A stretch of 64,000 bases of DNA from Adiantum capillus-veneris. Taxonomy: Eukaryota > Streptophyta > Polypodiopsida > Polypodiales > Pteridaceae. The notes beneath the pieces were generated by a model. It ran no database searches. It had not been told where the DNA came from and worked only from the letters and a program-made list of their open reading frames with translations. A program made the position numbers and the translations under genes. Within the stretch, counting starts at the first letter, position 1; every line of letters starts with the position of its first letter. Positions 23,104-34,310 of the stretch are shown in pieces. The stretch is taken from contig CM043971.1 of the NCBI GenBank assembly GCA_014529385.2, positions 93,967,840 to 94,031,839 on the forward strand, written 5' to 3'.

Positions 23104-23149
23104 TATAGACTCTATGTCTAAGCAAGATCAAAGGCGTGCAGTCTTGACA

Positions 23150-23485
23150 AACTATTACGAGTGCTCTCGAACTAGAGAAGAGAAGGCGCTCATGATACAA
23201 GGGCTTGGTGTTTGATTGTTTGAAACACTTGACCTTGATTATACAACTTGATACTTGATTACAAGGCTTGGTTTACAAGAATTGTTTGCAAGAATAAGGC
23301 TTGAGTGCAAGGATTACTAGGACAAGGCTTGAGTGTAAGATGAGAGCTAGAAGAGCTTACAAGACTCGATTGCAAGGATAAGGCTCTAGTGCAAGATGAG
23401 GTCTAGAAGAAGGTTTGTTTCACAAGAGCTGCACAGCTGGTGTTGGCAAGATTGAGGGGCTTGTAGTCCAAGACCTCCATTTATA
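23150..23485 (-). repeat. 5' LTR of the deleted gypsy element (partial)
   Basis: Matches the left LTR from GAACTAGAGAAGAGAAGGCG to the CCATTTATACT block, a likely promoter TATA region. Sequence 23486-23590 to its right is different and GC-rich. Confidence 0.65.
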
Positions 23486-23639
23486 CTCGCTAGGGCTCAA
23501 TGGGAAAAACGTTGGGGCTCATCTGCTCCCCTTGCCCACTGCCCCTCCTAGGGGGCAGCCCTGTACTCCCTGGGGCCTGTGCACATTGTAGTACAACCAT
23601 GCAAATGCATCAATCTAGCAAGCTCCATCCTGTGCTAAT

Positions 23640-25360
23640 GAGGGGATGTAAAATGTGGTACATGGGAAGGTCGGGAGCAAGGTTTCCCTAATGAACGTAG
23701 TTGGGCGAGCCATCATCTGGGCTCGTCTCTCCTCAACAGCTCAATGTGCTCGGGTGTCCGGATCTCCTTGATCTGTCTGCAGTGGAGTCGTGGGGCCTGG
23801 CATCCGGCAGCACGCGGGCGTCGTCTTGACCGACTCGTCTTAGCCTGCTGAAGGGTCACTCCCCTCAGCGGGTCTGGGAGTGGAGGGGATGTAGCTCTCT
23901 AGAAGAAATTTGTAAGCTGTGACTGTCTCCCCCCCACCTGGGTCTCTGTAGGTGGTGTATCCCTGTGCCTGTGTACCTCTAGCAAGTAGCGCCCCAACTG
24001 TCTCTGATCTTGAGAGTGCATGATCTCTCGGAGGGTAGGCTAACCTCTTAATAGTGGCTCGTATCGGCCTTTAATATCAGCATAAGCTTTGCATCTGCAA
24101 ACAAAATGCTCCTCACTCTCCACTTCCTCTTTGCATACACGACAGACTCTCTCCTCCGTGGGAATGTCATGAGCTCGCCCCACCTCGATCTCTACCCTGT
24201 GTGATGACACTCCGAGCTAACCAATCGCCACCGTGAGCTGTGTGGCATGTAGGTGTCCATATAGCGTGGTTGCTGTATGGATTCGTCCTCGAGTATGGTA
24301 AGAAAATGATCTCTGTAGTGTGACATCTTCTGTTGGAGGGGAAATGTGATCCAAGTCTGCTTGATATAGAGCTGCATATTGATCGACAGGATCACTATAT
24401 TTGTCTCACTACGTGAGAGATGAAGGTGGGGAGAGTCGAGTTGTACTGGAAAGGTGGCAAACTCTCAAGATCACGGCCGTGTGCTCCGAAACATGCTCTA
24501 ACTTGTGTGTGTACCATGCTCTGTCATACCCAGACTCTGCTATGTGTATAGCTGGCTCAAATGCTCGCCGTGTGCGTGGCTAGCAGCCTGTAGGCCCTGA
24601 GCCTCCTCCCCGTATGAACTAAGCTCAGCCTCAAGAACTGCCCCATATAGTTTGACCATTGTATGGCCAATTATGATAGTCTTGTAATTCCCTAGTTCCA
24701 AGGTGTCTCCAGACTTGTGGATTGGCACAATGGTGTGCCCGATCCACTCCTCTGGGAAACCCTCCACTATAGCTCGTTTGAATGCATGTGCAATCAATGG
24801 GACTATCGTGGCGGTTGCGTATGATTGGCAGAGCTGTAACCGGTGAATGGCCTTCTTGACCATCTCTGCTGTGAGAAGGAAGAGCTCGTGAGTCGAGGCC
24901 TGGGTGGTTGTGGAATCGGAGGCTGGTTCGGCACCTCATAGTGTCTCTCTCCAAAATCGTGCCATACTTGTGGATCCTCAATAGGAATAGTCGGTCGTAG
25001 CTCCTGAAGGGTGCACCATGCTATGGCACTGTCCATGCTCATGAACATGCGGTATAGGTCTAGCTCCTGTGCCTCCTCGAAAGCTCGTCGCTTTTGGCGC
25101 GTGAGTGTCTTCATCTGGCGTCTGGCCTCTCGATTAGTGATCTCTCCAAGGGTCCGTTGCGCACGTAGCCAGCAGTAGAGGTCTTTGCACTCATCATCAT
25201 ACCAACGGTTCTGTGGTATAGTCCCTGGGGAGGGAGTGTGGCGTGTATGGGTGGTGTGCGGGAAAGAACTGATGGCTGATGTTTGAAGAATATATGTGAT
25301 ATGGGAGGCAAGTGTAGGTAGTGGTGTAGAGGGGTGGAGTAAAAGGAGTCCCTTCTCAAC
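23640..25360 (-). pseudogene. LINE B copy 2 RT and C-terminal remains
   Basis: The minus strand keeps MKTLTRQKRRAFEEAQELDL (25114), IEDPQVWHDFGERHYEVPNQ, EEWIGHTIVPIHKSGDTLEL and NYKTIIIGHTMVKLYGAVLE. It then jumps near 24590 from EGLQA into sequence matching the copy 1 C-terminal region, skipping the catalytic RT blocks. The segment FLTILEDESIQQPRYMDTYM at 24300 matches copy 1. Several stops and frameshifts. IEDPQV shows the Gln codon that is TAG in copy 1. Confidence 0.78.
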
Positions 25361-25399
25361 CTCTGTCGAGTATAAGGGGGTTAGCTCAAGTGTGAAATG

Positions 25400-26160
25400 G
25401 ATCGTGGTGTGGAGTGCGTGTCATGGATGTGTAGGATGTGGCGTCGCTAGTGGGGAGAGTGCAAGATAGGTGTGATCGGCTCCAATAGGTATGAGTGGGA
25501 TGGTGAAAGAGCTAAGTAGGTTGGTGGCCTCTTTGGATCCCATGATGTAATCCATGATACTCCCCCCCCCCGGGCTGCAACTCCGTGTGGTATGCGTGTC
25601 AGCCCTCCTGAATTGGGCCACTGTGCCATCCTGTTATAAATAACAAGACGGTGCTGAGAGCCTAATCTAATCAAATGATGGTTGTACTCTGTAATGCGAG
25701 CTGTGTCTGCTCAACCTCTGTGTCGTACGTCTCACACTAATCCTGCATGTCCTGGCATCAAAGGCTCCCATAAGGAAGACTTTTCCTAGTGTAGAGTACT
25801 CCATGATCTCATCTGACATGCATGTGTATGGGGATGATCTCTCCTCCCTCTCCCCTTCCGTCTCTGTGGTAGAAAATCTCGAGTCTGAGGGGGCTAAGTA
25901 GCAGAGAGCAATGTAGATAATCCTATCCCATGATAGCTGAAAGCGGATCCAAAGGTAACGGGCCTGTGGGTCCTGTGCAACAAGGTGTATCTTGCTCTAG
26001 AGTCCTTGTCTGAAGAGTGTAGCAACCCCTCCCGACCCTCGTGTAGTGTGGTGGCGAGTGCTCCCTCGATGTGAAGACTACCATTGAAAGCCCTTGATCC
26101 TCAATAGACTCCGCTCTGGGCTCTCGTGTGTCTTTGTCAAAAGAATGAGGTCTCGTCCTC
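25400..26160 (-). pseudogene. LINE B copy 2 endonuclease
   Basis: On the minus strand from about 26160: RGRDLILLTKTHE (catalytic-Glu motif, usually TETHE), GGVATLFRQGL, QARYLWIRFQLSWDRIIYI followed by ALCYLAPSDSRF, then KVFLMGAFDART (GDFNART with Asp/Asn changes), LGSQHRLVIYN and the terminal part near 25447-25600. This is an APE-type endonuclease. Two stops and frame shifts. The motif changes at GDFN would make it inactive. Confidence 0.78.
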
Positions 26161-26164
26161 TCAT

Positions 26165-26900
26165 CACCTCCTCAAGGCTCTCTGGATGTGTCCATAGATC
26201 TCCGTTACAATTTCCAATCGCGAAGTGGATCTCCTCATGTGTCCTACAGGCCGCGAGTCCCTATGCGATGGTCTTGCTATCAATGATGACCCTACCATCT
26301 TGGTATGCTGCCTTCTTCCCTTCATGACGAGCTTTCTTGACTCTAGGCATGCATGTTCGGCGATGGTCCTGTTGCATCTTTGTGAGGTCGTCGTCAAGGT
26401 AGATAGGAGGCCCTCTAGCCCTCTCAAGATAACCCTCTTTCGGATGAAGGATGTTCGAGACGACTCCTCGGCGGTGAATTGGAGGATGAGGGCTTTTTTC
26501 TCTAAGTCTTTGCCGGCTCTCCAAGCCTTGGAGAGGGGTAGCTCCTCTTCTTCCTTGTATCCGAGTTTTGTGCATAGGACTTTCCCATCGCTCTCCGGTG
26601 TGGATCCCTCTTCTTCTTTTATGCCCGTCACTCGTACATTGAGATGTCGGACTTGGCGCATCTTCTCTTCCTCAATGGTTGTGTACAATGAACGCCTCAT
26701 CCTTTTGGGCTTCCTCCTTTGCCTCTTTTTTGATATTCTTCTTGACTACTTTGACCCATCCTTCCTTGGTGGCTTCCAATTTGTCTTCGATGCTTGCGGT
26801 GAGAGCTTTGGTTATCTCCTCTTTGAGAGATTCCTTGGCTTCCGCTTTGATCTCTCCTTCTTCGGGGGTGAGGGATGCGATAGAAGCATGTAAGAGAGAA
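26165..26900 (-). pseudogene. LINE B ORF1: coiled-coil RNA-binding protein, L1-ORF1p-like
   Basis: The minus strand shows a charged, probably coiled-coil segment (ASLTPEEGEIKAEAKESL and EEITKALTASIEDKLEAT, ending in WVKVVKKNIKKEAKEE). A frame change gives EEKMRQVRHLNVRVTGIKEE and KALILQFTAEESSRTSFIRK. Another frame then ends with PIYLDDDLTKMQQDHRR and KKAAYQDGRVIIDSK. The order coiled coil, RNA-binding core, then the IYLDDDLT...GRVIID end is that of L1 ORF1p-like proteins, unlike the DUF4283/zinc-knuckle ORF1 of LINE A and D. Truncated at the N-terminus by the 26905 junction. Confidence 0.72.
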
Positions 26901-26904
26901 CTTG

Positions 26905-27140
26905 ACCTTTCCTACTCAATGCGTCTGCCACAGGGTTAGCTTTGCCAGGGACATACTCAATCATACCACCAAATTGTTCAAAAAATTGAGACCATCGTGC
27001 TTGCCTATCACTCCAATGTGCACTAGGCATGGATTGAAGCCATTTAAGTGCTTCGTGATCTGTGCGAACAAGAAACTCATGCCCATAAATGAAATGATTC
27101 CAATGCTTTAATGCATGAATGAGACACCCGGTTTGCGTTG
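26905..27140 (-). pseudogene. Ty3/gypsy RNase H fragment
   Basis: The minus strand reads CLIHALKHWNHFIYGHEFLV, RTDHEALKWLQSMP, WSQFFEQFGGMIEYVPGKAN and PVADALSRKG, the RNase H domain of a gypsy polyprotein (DHEAL and NPVADALSR are typical). About 80 codons in one frame with no neighbours from the same element. It borders LINE B copy 2 on the left and LTR-X copy 2 on the right. Confidence 0.85.
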
Positions 27141-27202
27141 TTCCGAGGTTTCAGACATTAACAAACATCACTCCACCTAGAAGTAAATCACAAATCATTG
27201 AA

Positions 27203-27799
27203 ACCAGTGGGCAGCCAGGTGGGGTTTGCTGTCGATGGCAGGCATCATGCATAGGCAGGCAGATCAGCCCTAGCGTTTTTCATGGGCAGCAGATGCATTG
27301 CTTGGAGATCACCTCTACAGTGCAACGCTATCTCACGGCGGCCTCTCACAGGCCTTGTGATTCTCATCCGAGATCGAGATCCACATCTAGATCTAGCGAG
27401 GAGGAGATGCACCAGATCTATGCTCTTATGAGCATGTTGGAGGTGATGCCCATGTGGAGACCATATCAGTGGTCTCATGTGCAAGAGCAATTGGCAATGT
27501 CAGAATTAGTCGTAGTTGTGTACCTCGGGTCTATCCAGGTGGCATGTCAGTTCTATGTCGGACCACCCTTGGTCACTTGTATGAGCAGATTGTTATCAGC
27601 ATGGAGAGCCTTCCTAGATCTCTCTCTCTCGCTCTCATTCTCAGATGTCGTCTCTTTCCACATAAGTGATCTCTCTTTTCCACAGGTTTGCCTTGTTCAT
27701 GTGTCTAGCATTGTAGGTGTTCTAGATTGGAGTCGAGGTGCCCATCGGATCACGAGCCAGTTCTTGTCTTCATTGCATCTTCCGCTGCCACCTTTGACA
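27203..27799 (+). repeat. LTR-X copy 2, 5' LTR (3' part)
   Basis: Ends CTTTGACA directly before the primer site. Matches 2440-2811 of LTR-X copy 1 and, near 27203-27380, the end of its own 3' LTR. Its first several hundred bases are missing. Contains a (CT)n run at 27620-27640. Confidence 0.72.
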
Positions 27800-27813
27800 T
27801 GGTATCAGAGCCC
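27800..27813 (+). promoter_or_regulatory. Primer-binding site, tRNA-Met type
   Basis: TGGTATCAGAGCCC directly follows the LTR end TTTGACA, the classic initiator-tRNA-Met primer site of plant LTR retrotransposons. Minus-strand DNA synthesis would begin here. Confidence 0.85.
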
Positions 27814-30800
27814 TATGGTGATACGACCACCTTGGATGCTCAGATTTGGCCGATTCGGTGCAGTTTTGGACATGATTGAGAGAGAAGAAGCTTGCTGGTT
27901 TTTCCTGGTTTTCTCCAAGTTTGGGCCAGATTTGGGTATGTGGAGGCCTTGGACCCTCGTCTACGACTTCCTCGTCTTTACCCTTGATTACCCCGACCTC
28001 TCTCCAGTGAGGGGAACCCGATGGAGGCTTCAGGCTGTGTAGCAGTGCTGGATTGCTGTGGTTTCTTCCCAGATGGAGTCATGTTACCGTGCCTTCCTGC
28101 AAGGGGAGTAGGCATGCGGCTGTTGGATCGAGAGGGGGAGCTATTCATTTCCAGGTTCTTTTTCAGAGAGAAGCATTTGGACAACAGAAGGATCTTCTTC
28201 AACACTTTTGGAGGAGGTTTCTATGGCTTTGTTTTCTTCGAGGAGATGGATTGGCAGATTTGATGTGCCTTTTGCAAATGCACATCTTTCTTGAAATTGT
28301 CGATGGAGCTACCTATCCGATGGGTAGCACGTTGATGATTCAGTTGCACTTTTGTACCAAATTGTGGATCATAGTCGATAGAGGGGGATCTCCTTCCTTC
28401 TTGAAGCAGAGGATGCTCTTTGGTTTATACTTGTCCATTTAAGGATGGAAGTTGCAGTTCTGGCTTCAGTGGTCTCTTGCTTATCCGGTATGCAGTAGTT
28501 AAGGTGCATGACTTCTTGTTTGATCATCCGACTTTCTTGGATGAGGTTTAGAGGTGGAGCATGTGGTTCAGGAAGAGGGGGATTCTTTTATTTCTTGAAC
28601 CACTTCTTGTTTGATCATCCGACTTTCTTGGATGAGGTTTAGAGGTGGAGCATGTGGTGCGAGACCCTTAGCCAACAATGACAACAGATCGAAGGAGTTT
28701 TTTGATAGAGTGTGGACTTCTCTTTTCTCCATATTCTCTCTTTCCCCTGTGATAGTGTGGCCCTACAGATTTGGTCACTTCTTTGCCCTCTTGTGAGCTT
28801 GTCAGTACCAGTTGTGGGACAACTCATGATTCTTGTGAGCTTGTCAACACCAGTTTTGGGACAGGTTTGCAACCTTCTATGGGTGGTAGTCTTGATGATC
28901 GACAACAAATTTGTCGAGATCCTTTGGATGACAGGTTTGCATGTAGTGGCGAAAGTTGATGGGGACATCTAGTTCCTACTCCCGCAGCCAACAACATTTG
29001 GGTGCTTCTTCCATACATCCCTTTGGAGAGCTCCAACCTTGGGGGCAGCCTTTGGGTGCAGATCTTGCCACAACTGGCAAGTATATCAGGTTTTTCCCCT
29101 TGCAGTTTTTTGCCTAGCTTTTTGGCATATTACAGATTAGCCCCAACGTTCTTCACGGGCTTGTTCCCCGAGCTGGTTCCTTTACTCTTTCTTTGAGTAT
29201 TGGAGTCATGTCGTGTATTGGATATTGATTGCATAGTTTAGTTGTGGGTATATTCTTCTCAACACAAGTACAAAGGACAATTTTGACGAAGATTTTTGGG
29301 AAGCAAGTTACAATAGTAGGAGGAAGACACCTTCTAACTTCAAACTGCAATATCTACCACATCGTGGCTCCGTTTCACGAGCTGAGTGGACCAGCTTGCA
29401 TAGCATCTCGAACTCTACACTTGAGGATCATGTTTGCCAAAGAAGCCGTTGGGGTCCAACAAGAACCTAGCTACTCTATTCTTAGCAATCCGATACCGAT
29501 GGTGTGATTCTCTTTGAGTCTCGAGTTCCATGAGATTCAGGTTTTTCTATTCAGTTATAGAGGAAGCAAATTTACTCCAGGTTGTCTTAGATTTTGTTTT
29601 GGTGACTTATTCTCTTTTCCCAGGATTGAGCGAGAGGGAGGCTTCCTATCTTGGGGGGAGTTCTTAGCTTTAGCTGTGGAAATTTCAGTGACAGTGTTTG
29701 CTCAGTTTCGACGTGGGTTGAGTCAGTTGTTACCTCAGTTTCCTTACCCATTTTCGGTGGCTTTGGATGATGTGCTTTAGCCCACAGTGCAATTAGTATC
29801 TTTGCGGATGTTTTCCTTAGCCATTTCGGTGGTTGCTTCGACTTTTGCATTTGTGGTGTGACGATTGCTCTTCCCAAGCAGTAGTTCCTATCCTCGTTTT
29901 CTACTTGCCTTATCCTTAGCCTGGCATGTTATTTTTTACAAATGGATAGTAGTCCTTCTCGAACTAGGAACTAGTTACAGTTAGCCATGGCATTCTTTAA
30001 AGTGGAGAGATGGCCTTCTTGGTTCTCCCAGATTTGGTTCTAGGTTCCACATGTATATTTCCTTTCGGATTCACCTCTCTTTGGTGATCCAGTTACACAG
30101 GCAAAGACTGTAGGAGAGTTACGACAGTTATCCATGGTTCGGGTGTTCTCCCTTCAGAGGGGGATGTGGAGCCCGCTTGGGAGTCAGTTTGTGCACACAA
30201 CTTCCATACAGTTCTTGTGGTTCCATGTGTAGCAGACATGATTGACAGTCTATTTGGTTGCTTTCTACAACACCTTGTTCCTCTCTTGCAAAGCTTGGGT
30301 GCAGGGTCTCTTGATCTTGCCGTGTCAGCTGCAGTCTCAGTATTGATGTGTGTTCCTTTCTGCCGGATGTTTGTTCCCGATTCACTTTAAGAGTGGGGTG
30401 ATACTCCCTCGGGATGTGTTCCAGACAGTTGAAGATCAAAAGCAATTTTCACTCAGTTCCAATGAAGTTCTTTAAGATACAGTTTGCAGTTCATCATTCT
30501 GTATGGTGCAGTTCTTTGGTTCTTTGTCATTGGACATCATTCCTCAGTAGCCTCGGTTGTCCCATTCTTTGGACTTCCCGTAGGAGCTTGGTTTCTAGCA
30601 TGTGGTATATGAACGGAGGTGTAGATTTCCAACTCTTTCCTCGAGGTTGGAGTACTCTAGAGTTGGGAAATGATCTGGATACCAGTAGTTTATGCCTTTA
30701 CCCTCAGTATTGATGCATTCTCTTGGTGCAATCAGTAGCAGTACCTTCTGCAGATGCTGGTTGTGCGACTTTCGAGTCGGTTGGCTCGAGGAGATTCTTG

Positions 30801-31051
30801 ATAGAGCTGGATTTACTTTCAACGGACAAATAGTACTTCTCGGACGTCTTTCAGGGGTAGTGGTTGGATGGTATGATGACCACATATTATTCGACCTCGG
30901 AGTTCAGAGTAGTAGATATCCTCGTCAAATTTGCAGATTGCTCACTCTAGCTTTCTAGTCCTACTTCCTCTTCAGGAGCTGAGAGGGGGTGTTAGAGTTC
31001 AAGCATCTCTGTGGATTCTTCCAATCGGTCCCAGTTTCTCCCAGAGAGGGG
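27814..31051 (+). other. LTR-X internal region, non-coding
   Basis: 3.2 kb with no long frame and no recognised domain. A 56-bp direct duplication lies at 28511-28566 and 28602-28657, 91 bp apart. The last 1.8 kb match 1-1827 in order. It ends with the polypurine tract AGAGAGGGG (31043-31051). Confidence 0.65.
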
Positions 31052-31673
31052 TGTTAGGGAGTGAGGGCTGTTTTGTGGCTGTGCCTGGCGAGTGCAAGGT
31101 AGGTTTCTCATGTTGGGTTGTGTTTAGCCATGTTTAGCCTTGGGTTTTGGCTTGGTTCCAGGGCCATACAGGCTCGTGCAGGCTGGGAGTATTTTTCCCA
31201 GCCTTGGCACATTGTTTTCCCCTGATCCCTTTGGGCTGTTGCCGCCCATTTCCCTTCTATTCAGCTTTTCCCATTCACTTCCAGTCGTAGGGGCTGAGGG
31301 CTGGGTCAGGCAGCCACGAGTTGGCCCTATATAGGGAGCAGGGGGGGTCACCTTGGATGCAGTGTGTGCTGTAGTGCCAGAGGGGGGGCGCCCTCCCTAG
31401 GGTGCCCTAGGGGGCTTACAGCAGATCAACCATGGTGATCAGCCTGGCGTTTTTTGCAGCACATTATTGGATCAGCAACCCTAGCGTTTTTCCTTGGCAG
31501 CCCCCAACGTTTTTGGTGGGCAGCTAGGTGGGGTTTGTTGTTGATGGCGGGCATCATGCATAGGCAGGCAGATTAGCCCTAGCGTTTTTCATGGGCAGCA
31601 GATGCATTTGCTTGGAGATCACCTCTACGGTACAAGGCTATTTCACGATGGCCTCTCACAGGCCTTGTGATCA
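31052..31673 (+). repeat. LTR-X copy 2, 3' LTR (5' part)
   Basis: Starts TGTTAGGGAGTGAGGG after the polypurine tract and matches 1828-2440. Similarity to its 5' LTR stops near CACAGGCCTTGTGAT at 31673, so the last part is missing. Confidence 0.72.
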
Positions 31674-31848
31674 TGCAGTGGCTATGATGATCACAATATG
31701 TACACTATTGCTTTTATTCCCATGCATCAAAAAGTATCAAAAGTGAGGTGAATGTTTTTATTTCACATTGTGTATGTGCCACGACACGACGTCCACTCCC
31801 TCTAAACTTGGACATCCTCCGATACGTGTCACAATAGTCTGTTAAGCA

Positions 31849-32700
31849 TCAAAACTCATGGTCAGACAACATATCTTCACTTTCATCCTCAGTTTGCATA
31901 TAGTTGGATCCATCATCCTCTTCACTTGGTTGTGCATCAAATGGATCAGTATCCCCTCTTCTTTTGAACAATTTAATCCTTTTTCGTGTGATGGAAATTT
32001 TGATTTTTGTCACATCTAGCTCACGCACAGTGTAAGTTGTATTTCCATGCAGATGCTTATCAACATAAGGACCAAACCATCTCTTTGCAAGCTTTCTTAT
32101 CGTAGAGCGCTGGTTTTCAAGGCTACTGTCATACACCAACACCCTGTCAACTACCTCAATCGCTTTTGGTTTGAGCCTATGCCTCTTGTCAAATCTGTCT
32201 TTGTTTTTCAACCTTGCATCCTTTAGTTGAGCTTTTGTAAGCTCAATGTCTTCATGCCTTCTTTCCAATTGGCGTATGCGCAATGCAAGGTGGTCTTCTC
32301 TTCTCATTCCATCTTCCCATTGCCACTCATTCCGTCTTCCCATGGTAATATATTCTATGTAAGAACCATGTCTTCAATTAGCATCACAAGTTTTTGACCA
32401 TACATCAATTCAACAGGCATATAGCCAGTGATTGAACCATATGTCGTACGGTCAGCTAAAAATGCAAACAACAGTAACCTTGGCTACTCTGCAAGCTTAC
32501 CTTCGCAAGCCTTAGCCAAAGCTTTAATTATTGGAGAATGCTCTGTTTGACTCTTGCCATTGCCTTCTGGGTTATAAGCACAAGTTGAAGCTAGTTTGAT
32601 GCCCATCCTAGAGATGAATTCCCTTGATGCTTCAACATCCAATTCTCTTCTATCTGTAGTTAGCTTTCCCACACATCCATAGCCGCAGATCACAACTTCA
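31849..32700 (-). pseudogene. Gypsy G1 integrase core and C-terminus
   Basis: The minus strand reads CGYGCVGKLTTDRRELD, SREFISRMGIKLASTCAYNP and EGNGKSQTEHSPIIKALAKA, a retroviral-type integrase core in which the central Asp lies in TTDR and the last Glu equivalent is at GKSQTEH (normally GKIERGH). It then has TTYGSITGYMPVELMYGQ and a C-terminal part with DRFDKRHRLKPKAIEVVDRV and KLAKRWFGPYVDKHLHGNTT. It ends in an acidic tail at 31849. A stop near 32370 breaks the frame. It would insert element DNA into chromosomes if intact. Confidence 0.8.
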
Positions 32701-32769
32701 AGAAGGAATTTACATATAACTTTTGTATTCTTTGTCTTCAATGCACGACCTTCAACTTGATTAGACAAA

Positions 32770-34213
32770 CCTTCTCTTGCCAACATCAAATATCTCATTT
32801 GCCAAAGTCTTGAGGGCATTGTGACCAAGTCCACAACCCATTTGTAATGTATTGTACAGTAAGCTCGAAGCCCTTTAGACAACCCACAACAATACTTCTC
32901 AATCTGCTCTGTCACTGGCACAAACCTGTAGGAGGTTACTGAGACCAACGCTTTACAAAACCTCCAATTGTACTCCTGTAGGCTCTTGCAAGTAGTCGCA
33001 GTGAGTTGGTGCCAATCCGTCATGACATCGACTCAATGCATGCAGATGCAAACGTTTGCTTGAAGTCAAATTCATTTGACAAGCTCGCAGATGCAAACGT
33101 TTGATTGAAGTATACCCATGTGGCGGGTGCTTGTCCTTGCATCAACAGTGTCGTCCACCATGTAAGCGCATTGCCTTTCAAGAAAGTGACAGCTTTCCTG
33201 ACCTTAGAGGCCTCTGTAAAATTCCCCCCTTCATAAGCTGTATCAAACTGCTGGAGGAAAGTAAGAGCCTTTGCCTTATCCTCAAAGTCGTTGAAAGTGT
33301 CAAACTTTACAGTTGTACCTTCTTTGTAGGCTTTTGGCTTTTCCAATGCCCCCAAATTGTCATAAGGAATTTTTTGTAACATGGGCACTGTAATAGGGAT
33401 CATCGGCGTTCCTTGGCCATTAGCATTTTGCGTCATTGGTGCCATCTATGGCTGCTGGTTGGAAAAACCAGCCATGCCAAAATTCCCCTGTGGCACCCCA
33501 AAGTGACCCTGGTTGCTTTGAAAGCCTTGTTGCATGTCGATGTTACCATACACGGGGTTTGGAATCATGCCTTGCATACCCCCAAACACTGTTCCTGGCA
33601 TATATTTCTGGTCTCCAGGCGCATAACCAGCCATATTTTGGAACACAGATCCACCTCAGAAATACCTAGGATGTACCCTGGGTGGTGGAAAAACTTGATG
33701 AACTTGTTGGAAACTGGTTCCCTGTCCATTTAATGCAATATGTGTACTCTGAAAGGTGGCGGGCTGAACTGGCAAAACCTGTGGAATTGGTGTCCTAGAC
33801 ACCTGTTCATGGATGGAAAGAACCCGTCTTGGAGCCCTAACAGACTCCGCAACGTGCGAGTGCTCCCTATCCTGGGACGCATGAAGGACCTGGGCTTGGG
33901 CCTCAATGGGCTCTATTGGCTGTGTGAGTTGCCTTGTCGACTGTGGCACTGGTGGCACTTGCAAAAACTCCATAAACCTTGGGTTCTACACCGGTCGAGT
34001 GAAAACATTCAGAGTGGCAACCAATTGAGTCCTAAATGCTTCATCTTCAAGTTGCCTAGTAATAAAGCCCTGCGTTGGTGGAGCATTCACATCAACAAAA
34101 GGTACAGATAGGGGTGGCCGTGAACTCTTGCCAACCTCGAATACCGTAGGTATTGCGTGCCTGTCCTGCGAAGAGGAACCCTCTTCCATAATGCCTCTCC
34201 CTTTGTCGACCAT
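32770..34213 (-). pseudogene. Gypsy G1 gag
   Basis: Starts MVDKGRGIMEEGSSSQD at 34213, like the G3 start at 55737 and the G2 start at 48063. Conserved pieces follow: PPLSVPFVDVNAPPTQGF, then MEFLQVPPVPQSTRQL, a Gln/Gly/Met-rich spacer, IPYDNLGALEKPKAYKEG, and the capsid-like KALTFLQQFDTAYEGGNF and KAVTFLKGNALTWWTTLL, typical of gypsy gag. A 49-bp-offset duplication near 33037-33111 inserts a second FKQTFASA. After that ends LQEYNWRFCKALVSVTSYRF. Several stops. Gag would form the particle that packages the RNA. Confidence 0.78.
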
Positions 34214-34292
34214 AGTGGAATCCCGCCTTCTTGTACTCTATGTCTTCACCAAAAACCAACAGAGGCTCACTTCTTGAGGAAAAAGTGATTCT

Positions 34293-34310
34293 GTCCCGGC
34301 AACGGAACCA
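34293..34310 (-). promoter_or_regulatory. Gypsy G1 primer-binding site
   Basis: The minus strand reads TGGTTCCGTTGCCGGGAC directly after the LTR end GGTTTCA. The same type of site is at 47974 (G2) and 55640 (G3). The sequence fits a tRNA 3' end ending in CCA pairing; I do not assign the tRNA. Confidence 0.75.

Larger units (their letters stand above)
21640..23485 (-). mobile_element. Internally deleted Ty3/gypsy element (non-autonomous)
   Basis: Two copies of an LTR rich in CAAGGCTTGAGTGCAAG phrases lie at about 21640-22275 and 23150-23485. Between them, on the minus strand, is a gag-like N-terminus fused directly to the C-terminal tail of integrase with a chromodomain; protease, RT, RNase H and the integrase core are absent. 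The right LTR loses similarity to the left one near 23485, so its outer part is lost or replaced. A pyrimidine run at about 22276-22284 is the polypurine tract of the minus-strand element. Confidence 0.7.
23591..26905 (-). mobile_element. LINE B copy 2, with ORF1 and endonuclease, decayed
   Basis: Minus strand: ORF1 (26900-26165), endonuclease (about 26160-25400), reverse transcriptase remains (about 25400-24500) and C-terminal region (about 24500-23640), then the start of the 3' UTR, which matches copy 1 (the block at 23600-23660 equals 17590-17660). The 3' UTR end and (GA)n are missing, and the 5' edge meets a gypsy RNase H scrap near 26905. An internal deletion removes most RT catalytic blocks (junction near 24580-24600). 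It supplies the 5' parts that copy 1 lacks. Confidence 0.82.
27203..31673 (+). mobile_element. LTR-X copy 2: non-coding LTR retrotransposon
   Basis: Partial 5' LTR (27203-27799), primer site TGGTATCAGAGCCC at 27800, about 3.25 kb internal sequence without recognisable proteins, polypurine tract AGAGAGGGG, and a partial 3' LTR (31052-31673) starting TGTTAGGGAG. The primer site matches the plant initiator-tRNA-Met end. The internal part matches 1-1827. The lack of coding capacity in both copies suggests a LARD-like non-autonomous family, although heavy decay is an alternative. Confidence 0.75.

Noticed and set aside
26225-26893. Plus-strand frame of 222 codons
   Set aside because: It is the antisense shadow of LINE B copy 2 ORF1, whose minus-strand reading has clear motifs.
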